A DNA stretch of 64,000 bases from positions 4,650,001 through 4,714,000 of the forward strand of contig NZ_JBHSWH010000001.1 in NCBI RefSeq assembly GCF_042661025.1. The letters are read 5' to 3'. Under the pieces are notes generated by a model. It saw only the letters and a list, made by a program, of their open reading frames with translations, was not told the origin of the DNA and did not search any database. This document shows, one piece after another, positions 37,335-48,380 of the stretch. The stretch comes from Flexivirga alba (GTDB lineage Bacteria; Actinomycetota; Actinomycetes; Actinomycetales; Dermatophilaceae). A program made the translations under genes and the position numbers. Position 1 is the first letter of the stretch. Each line of letters begins with the position of its first letter.

Positions 37335-38286
37335 GGGTCGCCTCCTGCGCCACTCGCTGCTTCACATCGTCCACGATCGGCTCGCCGACTCCGCCGGTCG
37401 CCATCGCATCGGCAGCCCCCACGTCGGCCGGCAGCCCGGCGAACAGGTCGTCCTCATCCTCGGTGAGCGGCACGTAGGACCGCACCAGGTCGAATTCCTC
37501 GGTCGGCCAGATCCTTCCCTGATCGGCTGGTGAGAGAGCGAAGAAGGTGCCGTCCGGGTCGATCTGGGTCGCGTGCGCCAGCAGTGCCTGCTCGCGCACC
37601 GGGAAGTACTTCGAGCACTCGACGCGGGTGCTCACGCGGCCTTCCGGACGGTCCTGGCGGTGCGCCAGCCACTCCGCGTATGGCGACTCGCGCCCCTCCT
37701 CCAACAGCGCCTCGTGGAAGGCGACCATTTTCGCTTTGGAGAAGCCTCGGTCGTAGTAGAGCTTCAACGGCTGCCACGGGGCTCCGGCGTGCGGGAACGC
37801 CTCCGGGTCGGCGGCCGCTTCGAACGCCGCGACGGTCACGTCGTGGGTCATGATGTGGTCCGGGTGGGGATAGCCGCCGTTCTCGTCATACGTCGTGACG
37901 ACGTGCGGACGGAACTCGCGGATCACTCGCACGAGCGCCTCCGTGGTGATCTCGGGCGGCTCCAGCGCAAAGCAACCCTCGGGCAGCGGCGGCAGCGGAT
38001 CGCCTTCTGGCAGACCGGAATCCACGAAACCCAGCCAGGTCTGTTCGACGCCGAGGATCTCGCGTGCCTTCGCCATCTCGGCGCGCCGCACCTCGGGCAG
38101 GTCCCGCGCGATGTCCGCGTTGCCCTTCAGTCTTGGATTGAGGATGTCACCGCGTTCGCCGCCGGTGCAGGTGACGACCATGACGGGGTGACCTTCATCG
38201 ACGTAGCGGGCCATCGTGGCCGACCCCTTGCTCGATTCGTCGTCGGGGTGGGCGTGCACTGCCATCAGGCGCAGGGCCTCAGTCAC
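37327..38286 (-). CDS. mca: Mycothiol S-conjugate amidase
   Basis: Zn-dependent amidase of 319 residues that cleaves mycothiol S-conjugates of electrophiles and antibiotics to the mercapturic acid for export and GlcN-inositol for recycling. The zinc motif AHPDDESSKG is near residue 12, with the distal histidine in GGYPHPDHIMTHD near 140. It is longer than MshB and has CSKYFPVREQALLAHATQIDPDG, typical of Mca. GTG 38286 is chosen because AAGGAG lies eight bases upstream. This gene marks the organism as a mycothiol producer. Confidence 0.95.
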   Translation of the reverse strand: MTEALRLMAVHAHPDDESSKGSATMARYVDEGHPVMVVTCTGGERGDILNPRLKGNADIARDLPEVRRAEMAKAREILGVEQTWLGFVDSGLPEGDPLPPLPEGCFALEPPEITTEALVRVIREFRPHVVTTYDENGGYPHPDHIMTHDVTVAAFEAAADPEAFPHAGAPWQPLKLYYDRGFSKAKMVAFHEALLEEGRESPYAEWLAHRQDRPEGRVSTRVECSKYFPVREQALLAHATQIDPDGTFFALSPADQGRIWPTEEFDLVRSYVPLTEDEDDLFAGLPADVGAADAMATGGVGEPIVDDVKQRVAQEATHG

Positions 38287-38372
38287 GTGCTGCACTCCTT
38301 GAAGTTGTGCTCAGGGGGCGATCCGCTCAAGCCGCCGGAGGGGGCGACCGGGGATCGTCCGAGTTCGCAACC

Positions 38373-38378
38373 TATTGT
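38373..38378 (+). promoter_or_regulatory. Candidate -10 element for a leaderless DUF4307 mRNA
   Basis: TATTGT fits the actinobacterial TANNNT -10. Transcription would begin 6-9 bases downstream, at or next to the ATG at 38387, and no ribosome binding site precedes that ATG. Leaderless initiation is therefore likely. Confidence 0.45.
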
Positions 38379-38386
38379 CTCACCTC

Positions 38387-38749
38387 ATGAAGATCCCCCG
38401 ACCCGCACCCGAGGAACGCAAGTGGTGGGTCATCGGCATCATCGGTGTGCTGATCATGACGGCGGGCGCGGTGTGGTGGGGCATCTCCGCGACTCGCGGA
38501 GTCAGCTGGGAGAACGGCCCGTTCGACGTCAAGAACGACCGCAGTGTGCAGGTCACGTTCTACGTCACGAACCAGGACGGCAAACCGGTCACGTGTGTGC
38601 TGGAGGCACAGGACATCAGCCACGGCCGGGTCGGCGTGCTCACGGTGAAATTGCCCCCCAGCAATTTCCGCACCACGGAGTACACGCGCACCATCCCCAC
38701 GGTTGCGAAGGCCGTGACCGGCATCGTCGACCAATGCGAGTACCGCTGA
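38387..38749 (+). CDS. DUF4307 family membrane-anchored protein
   Basis: A 120-residue protein with one N-terminal transmembrane helix (WWVIGIIGVLIMTAGAVWWGI, about 12-32) and an extracytoplasmic beta-rich domain with two cysteines (VTCVLEAQ and VDQCEYR) that may form a disulfide. DUF4307 proteins sit next to mca and greA in many actinobacteria, and the neighbourhood matches. Function is unknown. A start upstream at 38375 would add four residues. Confidence 0.82.
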   Translation: MKIPRPAPEERKWWVIGIIGVLIMTAGAVWWGISATRGVSWENGPFDVKNDRSVQVTFYVTNQDGKPVTCVLEAQDISHGRVGVLTVKLPPSNFRTTEYTRTIPTVAKAVTGIVDQCEYR

Positions 38750-38899
38750 ACAATTCGGGTCGCGGCACCGGCGGTGCTATGGTTGACAGCTATACCCAAG
38801 GTCTGGGACCAGCCTCCGAGCCACATGCCGGAGCGGCCCCGGACCTCATTGTTTGACCAACGGTTTGACAGGTCCATCGACCTAAGGAGAGATGTCGTT

Positions 38900-39391
38900 A
38901 TGAGCACTGCTGAGACTTCAGCCAGCTTCCTGACCCAGGAAGCCTACGACCGCCTCAAGGCCGAACTCGACCATCTGTCCGGCGAAGGACGCACCGACAT
39001 CGCCGACAAGATCGAAGAGGCTCGCCAGGAAGGTGACCTGAAGGAGAATGGCGGCTACCACGCCGCCAAGGAGGAGCAGGGCAAGATGGAGGCCCGCATC
39101 CGCCAGCTCGAGGAGTTGCTGCGCAATGCGGTCGTCGGCCACTCCAGCGCGACCGAGGGCACTGTGAGCCCTGGCATGGTCGTCACCGTCGAGATGTTCG
39201 GCGACAAGGAGAAGTTCCTCCTCGGCAGCCGGGAGATCGCCGGCGACTCCGCCCTGGACGTCTACAGCGAGAAGTCCCCGCTCGGCGCCGCGATCAACGG
39301 CGCCAAGGTCGGCGACAGCGTTTCCTACGATGCGCCCAACGGCAAGACGATCGGTGTCAAGGTGCTCGAGGCAACGCCCTACAGCAGCTGA
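38900..39391 (+). CDS. greA: Transcription elongation factor GreA
   Basis: A 163-residue factor that stimulates RNA polymerase to cleave back-tracked transcripts. The N-terminal coiled coil holds the tip acidic motif in GDLKENGGYHAAKEEQGKMEARIRQLEELL. The C-terminal domain is FKBP-like (SREIAGDSALDVYSEKSPLGAAINGAKVGDSV). ATG 38900 has AAGGAGA upstream, and the longer frame is not needed. A strong terminator follows. Confidence 0.97.
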   Translation: MSTAETSASFLTQEAYDRLKAELDHLSGEGRTDIADKIEEARQEGDLKENGGYHAAKEEQGKMEARIRQLEELLRNAVVGHSSATEGTVSPGMVVTVEMFGDKEKFLLGSREIAGDSALDVYSEKSPLGAAINGAKVGDSVSYDAPNGKTIGVKVLEATPYSS

Positions 39392-39419
39392 GCTGTTTGG
39401 CTCTACTCCTCGCACGATG

Positions 39420-39463
39420 AGAGGGGCCGCCCGCGAAACAATTTCGCGGGCAGCCCCTCTTTT
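39420..39463. terminator. Bidirectional intrinsic terminator after greA
   Basis: AGAGGGGC and GCCCGCGAAA pair with TTTCGCGGGC and GCCCCTCT, with a single mismatch and a three-base loop. The rightward strand continues TTTTCT. It ends greA and, on the other strand, the ABC permease, whose stop lies ten bases further on. Confidence 0.93.
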
Positions 39464-39472
39464 CTCCCCGAG

Positions 39473-40375
39473 CTACTTGGCGACAGCCTTCTTGTATGCC
39501 GCCGTCGCGAACGGCAGGAAGATCGCCAGCAGCACGACAGACCAGATCAGCGTGTAGAGGTCAGGGTGCTGCAGCGCCCAGGTGTATGCCGTCTGCTTGT
39601 CGATGTCTGCGTGGGTCTGTCCCGGCGCCTGCATCGAGTAGAGGTTGCCGAAATTCTGGCGGGCGGACTGGGTGATCGTCGAAACGGGATTCCAGCCGGC
39701 GATGGCCTTCAGAATCGAGGGCATGTTCTGCGAAGGAACGAAGGTGTTGGCGATGAACGTGACCGGGAAGATGACCATGAACGACGCGTTGTTGACGACC
39801 TCCGGCGAGCGCACCCGCATGCCGATGTAAGCGAACACCCACGACAGGGCGTAGGCGAAGAACAGCATCAGCGCATAGGCCCACAAGGCATGCAGCGGTC
39901 CGTTGTGCAGCCGCCAGCCGATCAGCAGCCCGGTCAGCGACATGACGACGAGCACGACGATGTTGTTGACCACGTCGGTCAGCGTCCGGCCGAAAAGGAC
40001 CGCGCTGGGGTGCATCGGCAGCGTCCGGAAGCGATCGATCACGCCCTTCTGCATGTCCTCGGCCATCATGTAGCCGGTGATGGTCGCGCCAAAAATTATG
40101 GTCTGGGTGAAAATGCCGGCCATCATGAACTCGCGATAGCCGGACTGCACCGAAGCACCCGATCCGGCCAGCGAACCGAACACGTAACCGAAGAGCAGCA
40201 CGAACATGATCGGCTGCAAGGTGGTGAAGATCAGCAGGTCCGGCACCCGTCGGATCTTGATCAAGTTTCGCTTGGCGACGGTCAGTCCATCACCGATCAG
40301 GGTGCCAGTGCGCGGCTCCTCTCGCGTGGCGGGCGATGCCGACACCGCGGTCTTCGCTTCCAGCGGCGGGTTCAT
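39473..40375 (-). CDS. ABC-2 type exporter permease (DrrB-like)
   Basis: A 300-residue six-helix permease. IRRVPDLLIFTTLQPIMFVLLFGYVFG is helix 1, and AEDMQKGVIDRFRTLPMHPSAVLFGRTLTD is the conserved cytoplasmic loop of DrrB/NodJ-type exporters. ATG 40375 is taken because GAGGGG precedes it and it overlaps the stop of the second mini-ORF (ATGA); the longer open frame would read the duplicated region. It works with the ATPase upstream, probably exporting a drug or lipid; the substrate is unknown. Confidence 0.88.
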   Translation of the reverse strand: MNPPLEAKTAVSASPATREEPRTGTLIGDGLTVAKRNLIKIRRVPDLLIFTTLQPIMFVLLFGYVFGSLAGSGASVQSGYREFMMAGIFTQTIIFGATITGYMMAEDMQKGVIDRFRTLPMHPSAVLFGRTLTDVVNNIVVLVVMSLTGLLIGWRLHNGPLHALWAYALMLFFAYALSWVFAYIGMRVRSPEVVNNASFMVIFPVTFIANTFVPSQNMPSILKAIAGWNPVSTITQSARQNFGNLYSMQAPGQTHADIDKQTAYTWALQHPDLYTLIWSVVLLAIFLPFATAAYKKAVAK

Positions 40376-40446
40376 GCCGATCCCCTCGTTCCTCGGGTGT
40401 CGGCATTCACCTTGAGCCCGTTTGGTCGCTCGCTGCGCTCGCTCAT
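40372..40446 (-). CDS. 24-codon mini-ORF 2 between ABC genes
   Basis: Encodes a 24-residue peptide (MSERSERP...TRGSA). It starts in an ATGA overlap with the stop of mini-ORF 1 and ends in an ATGA overlap with the permease start. It differs from mini-ORF 1 at residue 8 (Pro for Ala). Expression is inferred only from the unbroken chain of overlaps and an SD-like GAGGGG before each ATG. It may serve as a ribosome relay rather than make a useful peptide. Confidence 0.45.
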   Translation of the reverse strand: MSERSERPNGLKVNADTRGTRGSA

Positions 40447-40514
40447 GCCGATCCCCTCGTTCCTCGGGTGTCGGCATTCACCTTGAGCCCGTTTGCTCGC
40501 TCGCTGCGCTCGCT
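40373..40514. repeat. 71-bp tandem duplication linking ABC ATPase and permease genes
   Basis: Units 40373-40443 and 40444-40514 are the same except for one base (G/C). The period of 71 equals a 25-codon ORF minus the 4-base overlap, so duplication preserved both frame and coupling. Each unit carries a start codon, the boilerplate GAGCGAGCGCAGCGAGCGA and an SD-like GAGGGG. Confidence 0.97.
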
Positions 40515-40517
40515 CAT
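40443..40517 (-). CDS. 24-codon mini-ORF 1 between ABC genes
   Basis: Encodes a 24-residue basic peptide (MSERSERA...TRGSA). Its ATG overlaps the TGA of the ABC ATPase gene and its TGA overlaps the ATG of mini-ORF 2. It is the first of the two products of the 71-bp duplication. A ribosome finishing the ATPase could re-initiate here and pass on to the permease. No known domain. Confidence 0.45.
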   Translation of the reverse strand: MSERSERANGLKVNADTRGTRGSA

Positions 40518-41497
40518 GCCGGCTTCCCCACGAGCGCTTCGAGGTCGTCCTCGTCGGACTCTGCCTTGTGACCGGTCAGGCTGAGGAAGGCGTCATCGAG
40601 AGTGGGTCGACGAATCCCGATGTCCTGCACGGTGATCGAGCTCTCGTCGAAGCTGCGGACCGCTTGCAGGAGTGACTGCGTGCCGCCGGTGACCGGCACG
40701 ATCAACCTGCGGGTGTGTGCGTCGGTCTCGACCGCCCCGGCACCGACCGTCGCCATGATCTCACCGGCCTCGGGCAGTCGCTCGCCGTCGGCAACGGTGA
40801 CCTCGAGCCGCTCGCCGCCGACCTGTGCCTTGAGCTCGTCGGCGGTGCCTTCGGCGATGATCCGACCGCGGTCGATGACCACGATGTTGTCGGCCAGCCG
40901 GTCGGCCTCCTCGAGGTATTGGGTGGTCAGCAGAACCGAGGTGCCCTGGCCGACGAGGGTGTTGATTACGTCCCACATGTCGCCGCGACCCCGCGGGTCG
41001 AGCCCGGTAGTCGGCTCGTCGAGGAAGATCACCGGAGGCCGGGCGACCAACGCACCTGCGAGGTCGAGCCGGCGTCGCATGCCGCCGGAGTAGGTCTTGG
41101 CCGGTCGGCTCGCCGCCTCGTCGAGCCGGAACTGCCGCAGCAGCTCGGCCGCGCGCGCCTTGGCGTCCTTGGACGACAGGTGGTAGAGCCGCCCGATCAT
41201 CTCGAGGTTCTCGCGGCCGGTGAGGTATTCGTCGACGGCCGCGTATTGGCCCGACACCCCGATCTGGCGCCGCACTGCCTGCGGGTCGCGCAGCACATCG
41301 GCACCCGCGACCGTCGCCGCGCCCGCGTCTGGGCGGATCAGCGTGGTGAGCATCCGCACGGTCGTCGTCTTGCCCGCACCATTGGGCCCGAGCACCCCCA
41401 GCACGCTGCCCTCAGGCACTCGCAGGCTCACGCCATCGACCGCCTTCACGTCCTTGTAATGCTTGACCAGCCCCTCGGCTGTGACCGCGTCGGTCAT
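40514..41497 (-). CDS. ABC exporter ATP-binding protein (DrrA-like)
   Basis: A 327-residue ATPase of the daunorubicin-resistance type. Walker A is GPNGAGKTTTVRML, the Q-loop lies in RRQIGVSGQYAAVDEYLTGRENL, the signature is YSGGMRRRLDLA and Walker B is VIFLDEPTTGLD. The DrrA-type C-terminal domain (about 230-320) follows. ATG 41497 has GGGAG upstream. It energises the permease encoded after the two mini-ORFs. Putative operator palindromes lie upstream. Confidence 0.93.
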   Translation of the reverse strand: MTDAVTAEGLVKHYKDVKAVDGVSLRVPEGSVLGVLGPNGAGKTTTVRMLTTLIRPDAGAATVAGADVLRDPQAVRRQIGVSGQYAAVDEYLTGRENLEMIGRLYHLSSKDAKARAAELLRQFRLDEAASRPAKTYSGGMRRRLDLAGALVARPPVIFLDEPTTGLDPRGRGDMWDVINTLVGQGTSVLLTTQYLEEADRLADNIVVIDRGRIIAEGTADELKAQVGGERLEVTVADGERLPEAGEIMATVGAGAVETDAHTRRLIVPVTGGTQSLLQAVRSFDESSITVQDIGIRRPTLDDAFLSLTGHKAESDEDDLEALVGKPA

Positions 41498-41568
41498 CTT
41501 GTCTCCCTCGTCCCAACTACCCGAAACAACGGTCTCACGGACCACTGACATCCGGCCGATCATTTAGT

Positions 41569-41606
41569 CGCGACATATCGCGAGTTCGAGACGACGATAT
41601 ATCGCG
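41569..41606. promoter_or_regulatory. Candidate repressor operator upstream of the ABC exporter
   Basis: CGCGACATATCGCG (41569-41582) and CGATATATCGCG (41595-41606) share TATCGCG, and each is close to a palindrome. The AT-centred CGATATATCG is striking in GC-rich sequence. Such sites resemble those of PadR/TetR-type repressors of exporters. No regulator gene is adjacent, so it would act in trans. Confidence 0.5.
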
Positions 41607-41640
41607 TTGTGCGTTGCGTCAACGCCATAGCCGTTCTGAT

Positions 41641-41700
41641 CGAGCGGACCCGTAACGCACCGAGCGGACCCGCAAATCATGGCGATTGCGGGTCCGCTCG
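41641..41700. repeat. Three-arm inverted repeat downstream of metB
   Basis: CGAGCGGACCCGCAA (41661-41675) pairs perfectly with TTGCGGGTCCGCTCG (41686-41700) across ten bases. A further direct copy, CGAGCGGACCCG, is at 41641-41652. It follows the metB stop on the leftward strand and may terminate its transcript. Confidence 0.8.
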
Positions 41701-41732
41701 TTCAGGAAGGGGTCCTCTCGATCAGATGAGGG

Positions 41733-42908
41733 TCATCCGTCGAGGGCTTGCGCGAGGTCGGCGATCAGGTCGTCCGGGTCCTCGATGCCGACCGACAGCC
41801 GGATGAGGTCGTTCGGCACCTCGAGCTCCGTGCCGGCGACGCTGGCGTGCGTCATACGACCGGGGTGCTCGATGAGCGACTCGACGCCACCGAGCGACTC
41901 GCCCAGCGTCCAGATCTTGGTGCGACCGATCGCGTCAACGGCATGCTGCTCGCCGCCGTCGAGCTGGAAGCTGACCATGCCACCGAACCGGCGCATCTGC
42001 TTCGCCGCGATGTCGTGCCCCGGATGACTGTCCAGGCCCGGGTAGTAGATGTGCGTGACGTCCTTGCGGCCGCGCAAATATTCGACGACCTTCTCGGCGT
42101 TGTCGCAGTGTCGCTCCATGCGGACGGCGAGCGTCTTCAGGCCACGCAGCACGAGCCACGAGTCGAACGGCCCGGCGATCGCACCCATCGAGTTCTGGTG
42201 GAAGTCGACGCGCTCGGCAGCGTCCGAGAACTCTTTGACACCAATGTTTTCGGCCACCACGACCGCGCCACCAACGACGTCGCTGTGCCCACCGGAGTAC
42301 TTCGTCGTCGAGTGCATGACGATGTCCGCACCGAGGCTGAGTGGCTGCTGCAGGTATGCCGACGCGAACGTGTTGTCAACCGCGAGCAGCGCGCCCGCCT
42401 CGTGGGCGATCTGGGCGATCGCCGCGATGTCGGCGATGCCGAGCAGTGGGTTGGTCGGCGTCTCCAGCCAGACCAGCTTTGTGACGCCCGGACGAATCTC
42501 ACCGCGTATGGAGTCCGCCTGCGACACCTTCGCCAGGCTGTAGTCGACGCCCCACACCTTCTGCACCTTGTCGACGAGACGGAACGTGCCGCCATACGCG
42601 TCGGTGGGAATGATCATGTGCTCGCCCGGTCGCAGGATCGCGCGCATGACGCAGTCCTCGGCGGCCAGGCCGGACGAGAACGCGAATCCCTTTGCCCCGC
42701 CTTCCAATGCGGCGATGCACTCCTCCAACGCGGTGCGCGTGGGGTTGCCCGAACGGGAGTATTCGTAGCCGTCCCGCAGTCCGCCGACACCGTCCTGCTT
42801 GTAGGTGGAGGTCTGGTAAATCGCGGGAACGACGGCGCCGGTGCGGGGATCGGGCTCTTGCCCGGCATGGATGGCGCGTGTGGAGAAGCCGTGCTGATCA
42901 TTCGTCAT
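41733..42908 (-). CDS. metB: Cystathionine gamma-synthase
   Basis: PLP enzyme of 391 residues in the Cys/Met metabolism family, joining cysteine to an activated homoserine on the way to methionine. FSTRAIHAGQEPDPRTGAV opens the protein, YEYSRSGNPTRTALEE is the substrate-binding region, and the PLP lysine is in HSTTKYSGGHSD. It ends GIEDPDDLIADLAQAL. Gamma-lyase activity cannot be excluded from sequence. In mycobacteria metB also neighbours greA, which supports the name. Divergent from the GH13 gene. Confidence 0.9.
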   Translation of the reverse strand: MTNDQHGFSTRAIHAGQEPDPRTGAVVPAIYQTSTYKQDGVGGLRDGYEYSRSGNPTRTALEECIAALEGGAKGFAFSSGLAAEDCVMRAILRPGEHMIIPTDAYGGTFRLVDKVQKVWGVDYSLAKVSQADSIRGEIRPGVTKLVWLETPTNPLLGIADIAAIAQIAHEAGALLAVDNTFASAYLQQPLSLGADIVMHSTTKYSGGHSDVVGGAVVVAENIGVKEFSDAAERVDFHQNSMGAIAGPFDSWLVLRGLKTLAVRMERHCDNAEKVVEYLRGRKDVTHIYYPGLDSHPGHDIAAKQMRRFGGMVSFQLDGGEQHAVDAIGRTKIWTLGESLGGVESLIEHPGRMTHASVAGTELEVPNDLIRLSVGIEDPDDLIADLAQALDG

Positions 42909-42950
42909 GATCCAACCCTACGGTCACGTCGATCTGGCATCGTGACGGTC

Positions 42951-44720
42951 ATGACGAGTGATGTCGACTTCCGTGGGCTCGGTGCCCACCCGCACGATGG
43001 AGGAACCCGATTCGGAGTGTGGGCTCCGCACGCCGAGTCTGTCTCCGTGGTCGGTGACTTCAACGACTGGAACGACGCAACGAGTCCGCTCACCCGTGAC
43101 GGTGATGTTTGGAGTGCAGACGTCGCCGACGCGGCACCTGGGCACGAGTACAAGTTCGCGATCAGCAGTGGCGGCAAGATGTCCCAACGGATCGACCCCT
43201 ACGCACGCCAGTGCACGAACTCGGTCGGCAACGGGATCATCTATGCCGACAGCACCTTCGAGTGGGGCGACGACAGCTTCCGGTGCCCACCGATGAATGA
43301 GCTCGTGATCTACGAGACGCATGTCGGATCGTTCGTCACCGACGGCCAGGGCGTCGGCCGACTCGGCGAGGTTGCCACGAAGCTCGATTACCTGAAGTCG
43401 TTGGGCATCAACGCGATTCAGCTGATGCCCCTGATGGAGTTCGCAGGCGACTATTCATGGGGGTACAACCCCGCTCACGTGTTCGCGGTCGAGTCAGCGT
43501 ATGGCGGGCCCGACGCACTCAAGCGACTCGTCAAGGCCGCCCACGAGCACGGGATCGCCGTGATCATCGACGTGGTCTACAACCACTTCGGCCCCTCCGA
43601 CCTCGACATGTGGCAGTTCGACGGCTGGAGCGAGAACGACAAGGGCGGCATCTACTTCTTCGAGGACTGGCGGTCGACGACACCGTGGGGCGACACCCGA
43701 CCGGACTACGGCCGTCATGAGGTGCGCCAGTTCATCGCCGACAACGCGCGCATGTGGCTGGCCAACTACCACGCCGACGGCTTGCGGTGGGACATGACGC
43801 CATACATCCGCAGTGTCGACGCGACCGTGGAGAACATCCCCGAAGGACGCGTCATGTGCCGCGAGATCAACGACGAGATCCGCCGCGACTTCCCCGACTG
43901 CGTCTCCATCGCGGAGGACCTGCACGGCGATCCGACGGTGACCTCCATCGCGGAGGGCGGTGCCGGGTTCCACTCGCAATGGGACAACCACTTCGTCCAT
44001 CCGATACGGGACGCGATCATCCCCGCAGATGATGCCGCACGCTCGATGGCGTCGGTCGCCGACGCCGTCACCTGGTCGTATGGCGACGCGTTCGACCGCG
44101 TCATTTACACGGAGTCCCACGACGAAGTCGCCAACGGACATGCCCGCGTGCCCCAGGAGGCCGACCCGAACGATCCCACCAGCGCACGAGCCCAGAAGGC
44201 ATCGGTTCTGGGCGCAGCGCTCACCCTCACTTCACCGGGGATCCCGATGCTCTTCATGGGCCAGGAGTTCCTGCAGGACGAGTGGTTCCGTGACAACGTG
44301 CCTCTCGACTGGTCCGGCCTGGGCGAGTTCCACGGCATCGCGGTGCTTCACCAGGACCTGATCCGGCTCCGCCGCAACGCGGACAACACGACGCGCGGGT
44401 TGTCCGGCCAGCACGTCGCGGTGCTCGACGCCGACGAGGCCGCCAAGGTGATCGCGTACCACCGATGGATGGACGGCGGGCCAGGTGACGACGTCACGGT
44501 CGTGGTCAATCTGAGTGGCGCCACGCACGAGAACGTCGGCGTGCAGTTCCCATCCGCCGGGCGTTGGAAACTTGTCCTCAACACCGACGCCACGGTCTAC
44601 AGCAGCAGCTTCACCGGCACATGGGTCGGTGATGCCGACGCGCAGGATCACGGCGGTGCGGCGATCGCCCAGGTGACGTTGCCGCCATACACCGCGCTCA
44701 TCTTCGCCCGCACCGAGTAG
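42951..44720 (+). CDS. GH13 alpha-glucan enzyme with CBM48 (branching-enzyme-like)
   Basis: A 589-residue cytoplasmic enzyme. The N-terminal CBM48 region contains FGVWAPHAESVSVVGDFNDWN. The catalytic barrel has the four GH13 regions: I DVVYNHFG, II GLRWDMTPYI with the nucleophile aspartate, III VSIAEDLHG with the acid glutamate, and IV YTESHDE with the transition-state aspartate. It resembles short branching-type enzymes and maltooligosyltrehalose trehalohydrolases more than alpha-amylases, so glycogen or maltodextrin metabolism is likely. No other glycogen gene is beside it. ATG 42951; a GTG at 42942 is possible. Confidence 0.82.
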   Translation: MTSDVDFRGLGAHPHDGGTRFGVWAPHAESVSVVGDFNDWNDATSPLTRDGDVWSADVADAAPGHEYKFAISSGGKMSQRIDPYARQCTNSVGNGIIYADSTFEWGDDSFRCPPMNELVIYETHVGSFVTDGQGVGRLGEVATKLDYLKSLGINAIQLMPLMEFAGDYSWGYNPAHVFAVESAYGGPDALKRLVKAAHEHGIAVIIDVVYNHFGPSDLDMWQFDGWSENDKGGIYFFEDWRSTTPWGDTRPDYGRHEVRQFIADNARMWLANYHADGLRWDMTPYIRSVDATVENIPEGRVMCREINDEIRRDFPDCVSIAEDLHGDPTVTSIAEGGAGFHSQWDNHFVHPIRDAIIPADDAARSMASVADAVTWSYGDAFDRVIYTESHDEVANGHARVPQEADPNDPTSARAQKASVLGAALTLTSPGIPMLFMGQEFLQDEWFRDNVPLDWSGLGEFHGIAVLHQDLIRLRRNADNTTRGLSGQHVAVLDADEAAKVIAYHRWMDGGPGDDVTVVVNLSGATHENVGVQFPSAGRWKLVLNTDATVYSSSFTGTWVGDADAQDHGGAAIAQVTLPPYTALIFARTE

Positions 44721-44730
44721 GCGCTCGGGC

Positions 44731-47756
<3,026 letters not shown>

Positions 47757-47891
47757 CGGGACAGGTTACCGAGCGCGGGGCGATCCACTCACGTCACGGC
47801 CAAATTTCTATAAACAAGTTTGATTGACAAAAGGGAGAACCAGGAGCAGTCTTCTAAAAGAAGCACATTTGCACGATAGAAGGGAACCGTC
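47757..47891. promoter_or_regulatory. AT-rich divergent promoter region, glyQS / DoxX
   Basis: Positions 47805-47880 are clearly AT-richer than the surroundings and hold both promoters. TATAGA on the leftward strand (near 47811-47816) could be the glyQS -10. TTGACA on the rightward strand is at 47824-47829. A small palindrome CTTCT-AAA-AGAAG (47851-47863) could be an operator for the DoxX-transaldolase set. AAGGG precedes the DoxX ATG. Confidence 0.4.
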
Positions 47892-48380
47892 ATGAACACC
47901 TCAACCGCTCCGTCCGACAGATCAGGGGTCCGATCGTCAGTCTTGGACCGCGCACGTCGGGAGCCCGCGTATGCCGCGTTCTGGATCCTGCGGATCGGGT
48001 TCGTGGTCCTGCCGCTGTGGATGGGCCTGGACAAGTTCATGAAGGTGCTCAACCCGGACTGGCCCGGCTACCTGGCCTCCTGGATCGTGGACCTACTGCC
48101 GTTCTCGGCCCAGACCGCGATGTATGTCGTCGGCGCGATCGAGATCCTCGCGGGCATCATGGTGGCGCTCAAGCCGCGGTATGCCACCTATGTCGTCGCG
48201 CTCTGGCTGGCCGGCATCATCATCAATCTGCTGACCTTCTCCGGCTTCTACGACATCGCATTGCGTGACTTCGGTCTGCTGCTCGCCGCGCTGGTATTGG
48301 CTCTGTTGGCGTCCGTCTACGACCGGCCGCTTGCCCGTCATACGCAGGTCACGGCGACGACACGGCAGACCGTTCGATGA
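47892..48380 (+). CDS. DoxX-like four-helix membrane protein
   Basis: A 162-residue membrane protein with about four helices: FWILRIGFVVLPLWMGLDKFMKVL, AMYVVGAIEILAGIMVAL, YATYVVALWLAGIIINLLT and DFGLLLAALVLALLASVYD. This matches the DoxX/DoxD family, which has been linked to quinone-dependent redox chemistry and oxidative-stress complexes. The ATG overlaps nothing upstream; the stop overlaps the transaldolase start (ATGA). Together with a flavoprotein two genes on, it suggests a redox-linked operon. Confidence 0.8.
   Translation: MNTSTAPSDRSGVRSSVLDRARREPAYAAFWILRIGFVVLPLWMGLDKFMKVLNPDWPGYLASWIVDLLPFSAQTAMYVVGAIEILAGIMVALKPRYATYVVALWLAGIIINLLTFSGFYDIALRDFGLLLAALVLALLASVYDRPLARHTQVTATTRQTVR

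Noticed and set aside
41748..42950. Long + strand frame that runs into the GH13 gene and would extend it by about 400 residues
   Set aside because: It is antisense to metB; the GH13/CBM48 homology begins at 42951.
47805..47880. AT-rich stretch as an insertion-sequence remnant
   Set aside because: No inverted ends, target duplication or transposase fragment; it fits a divergent promoter.
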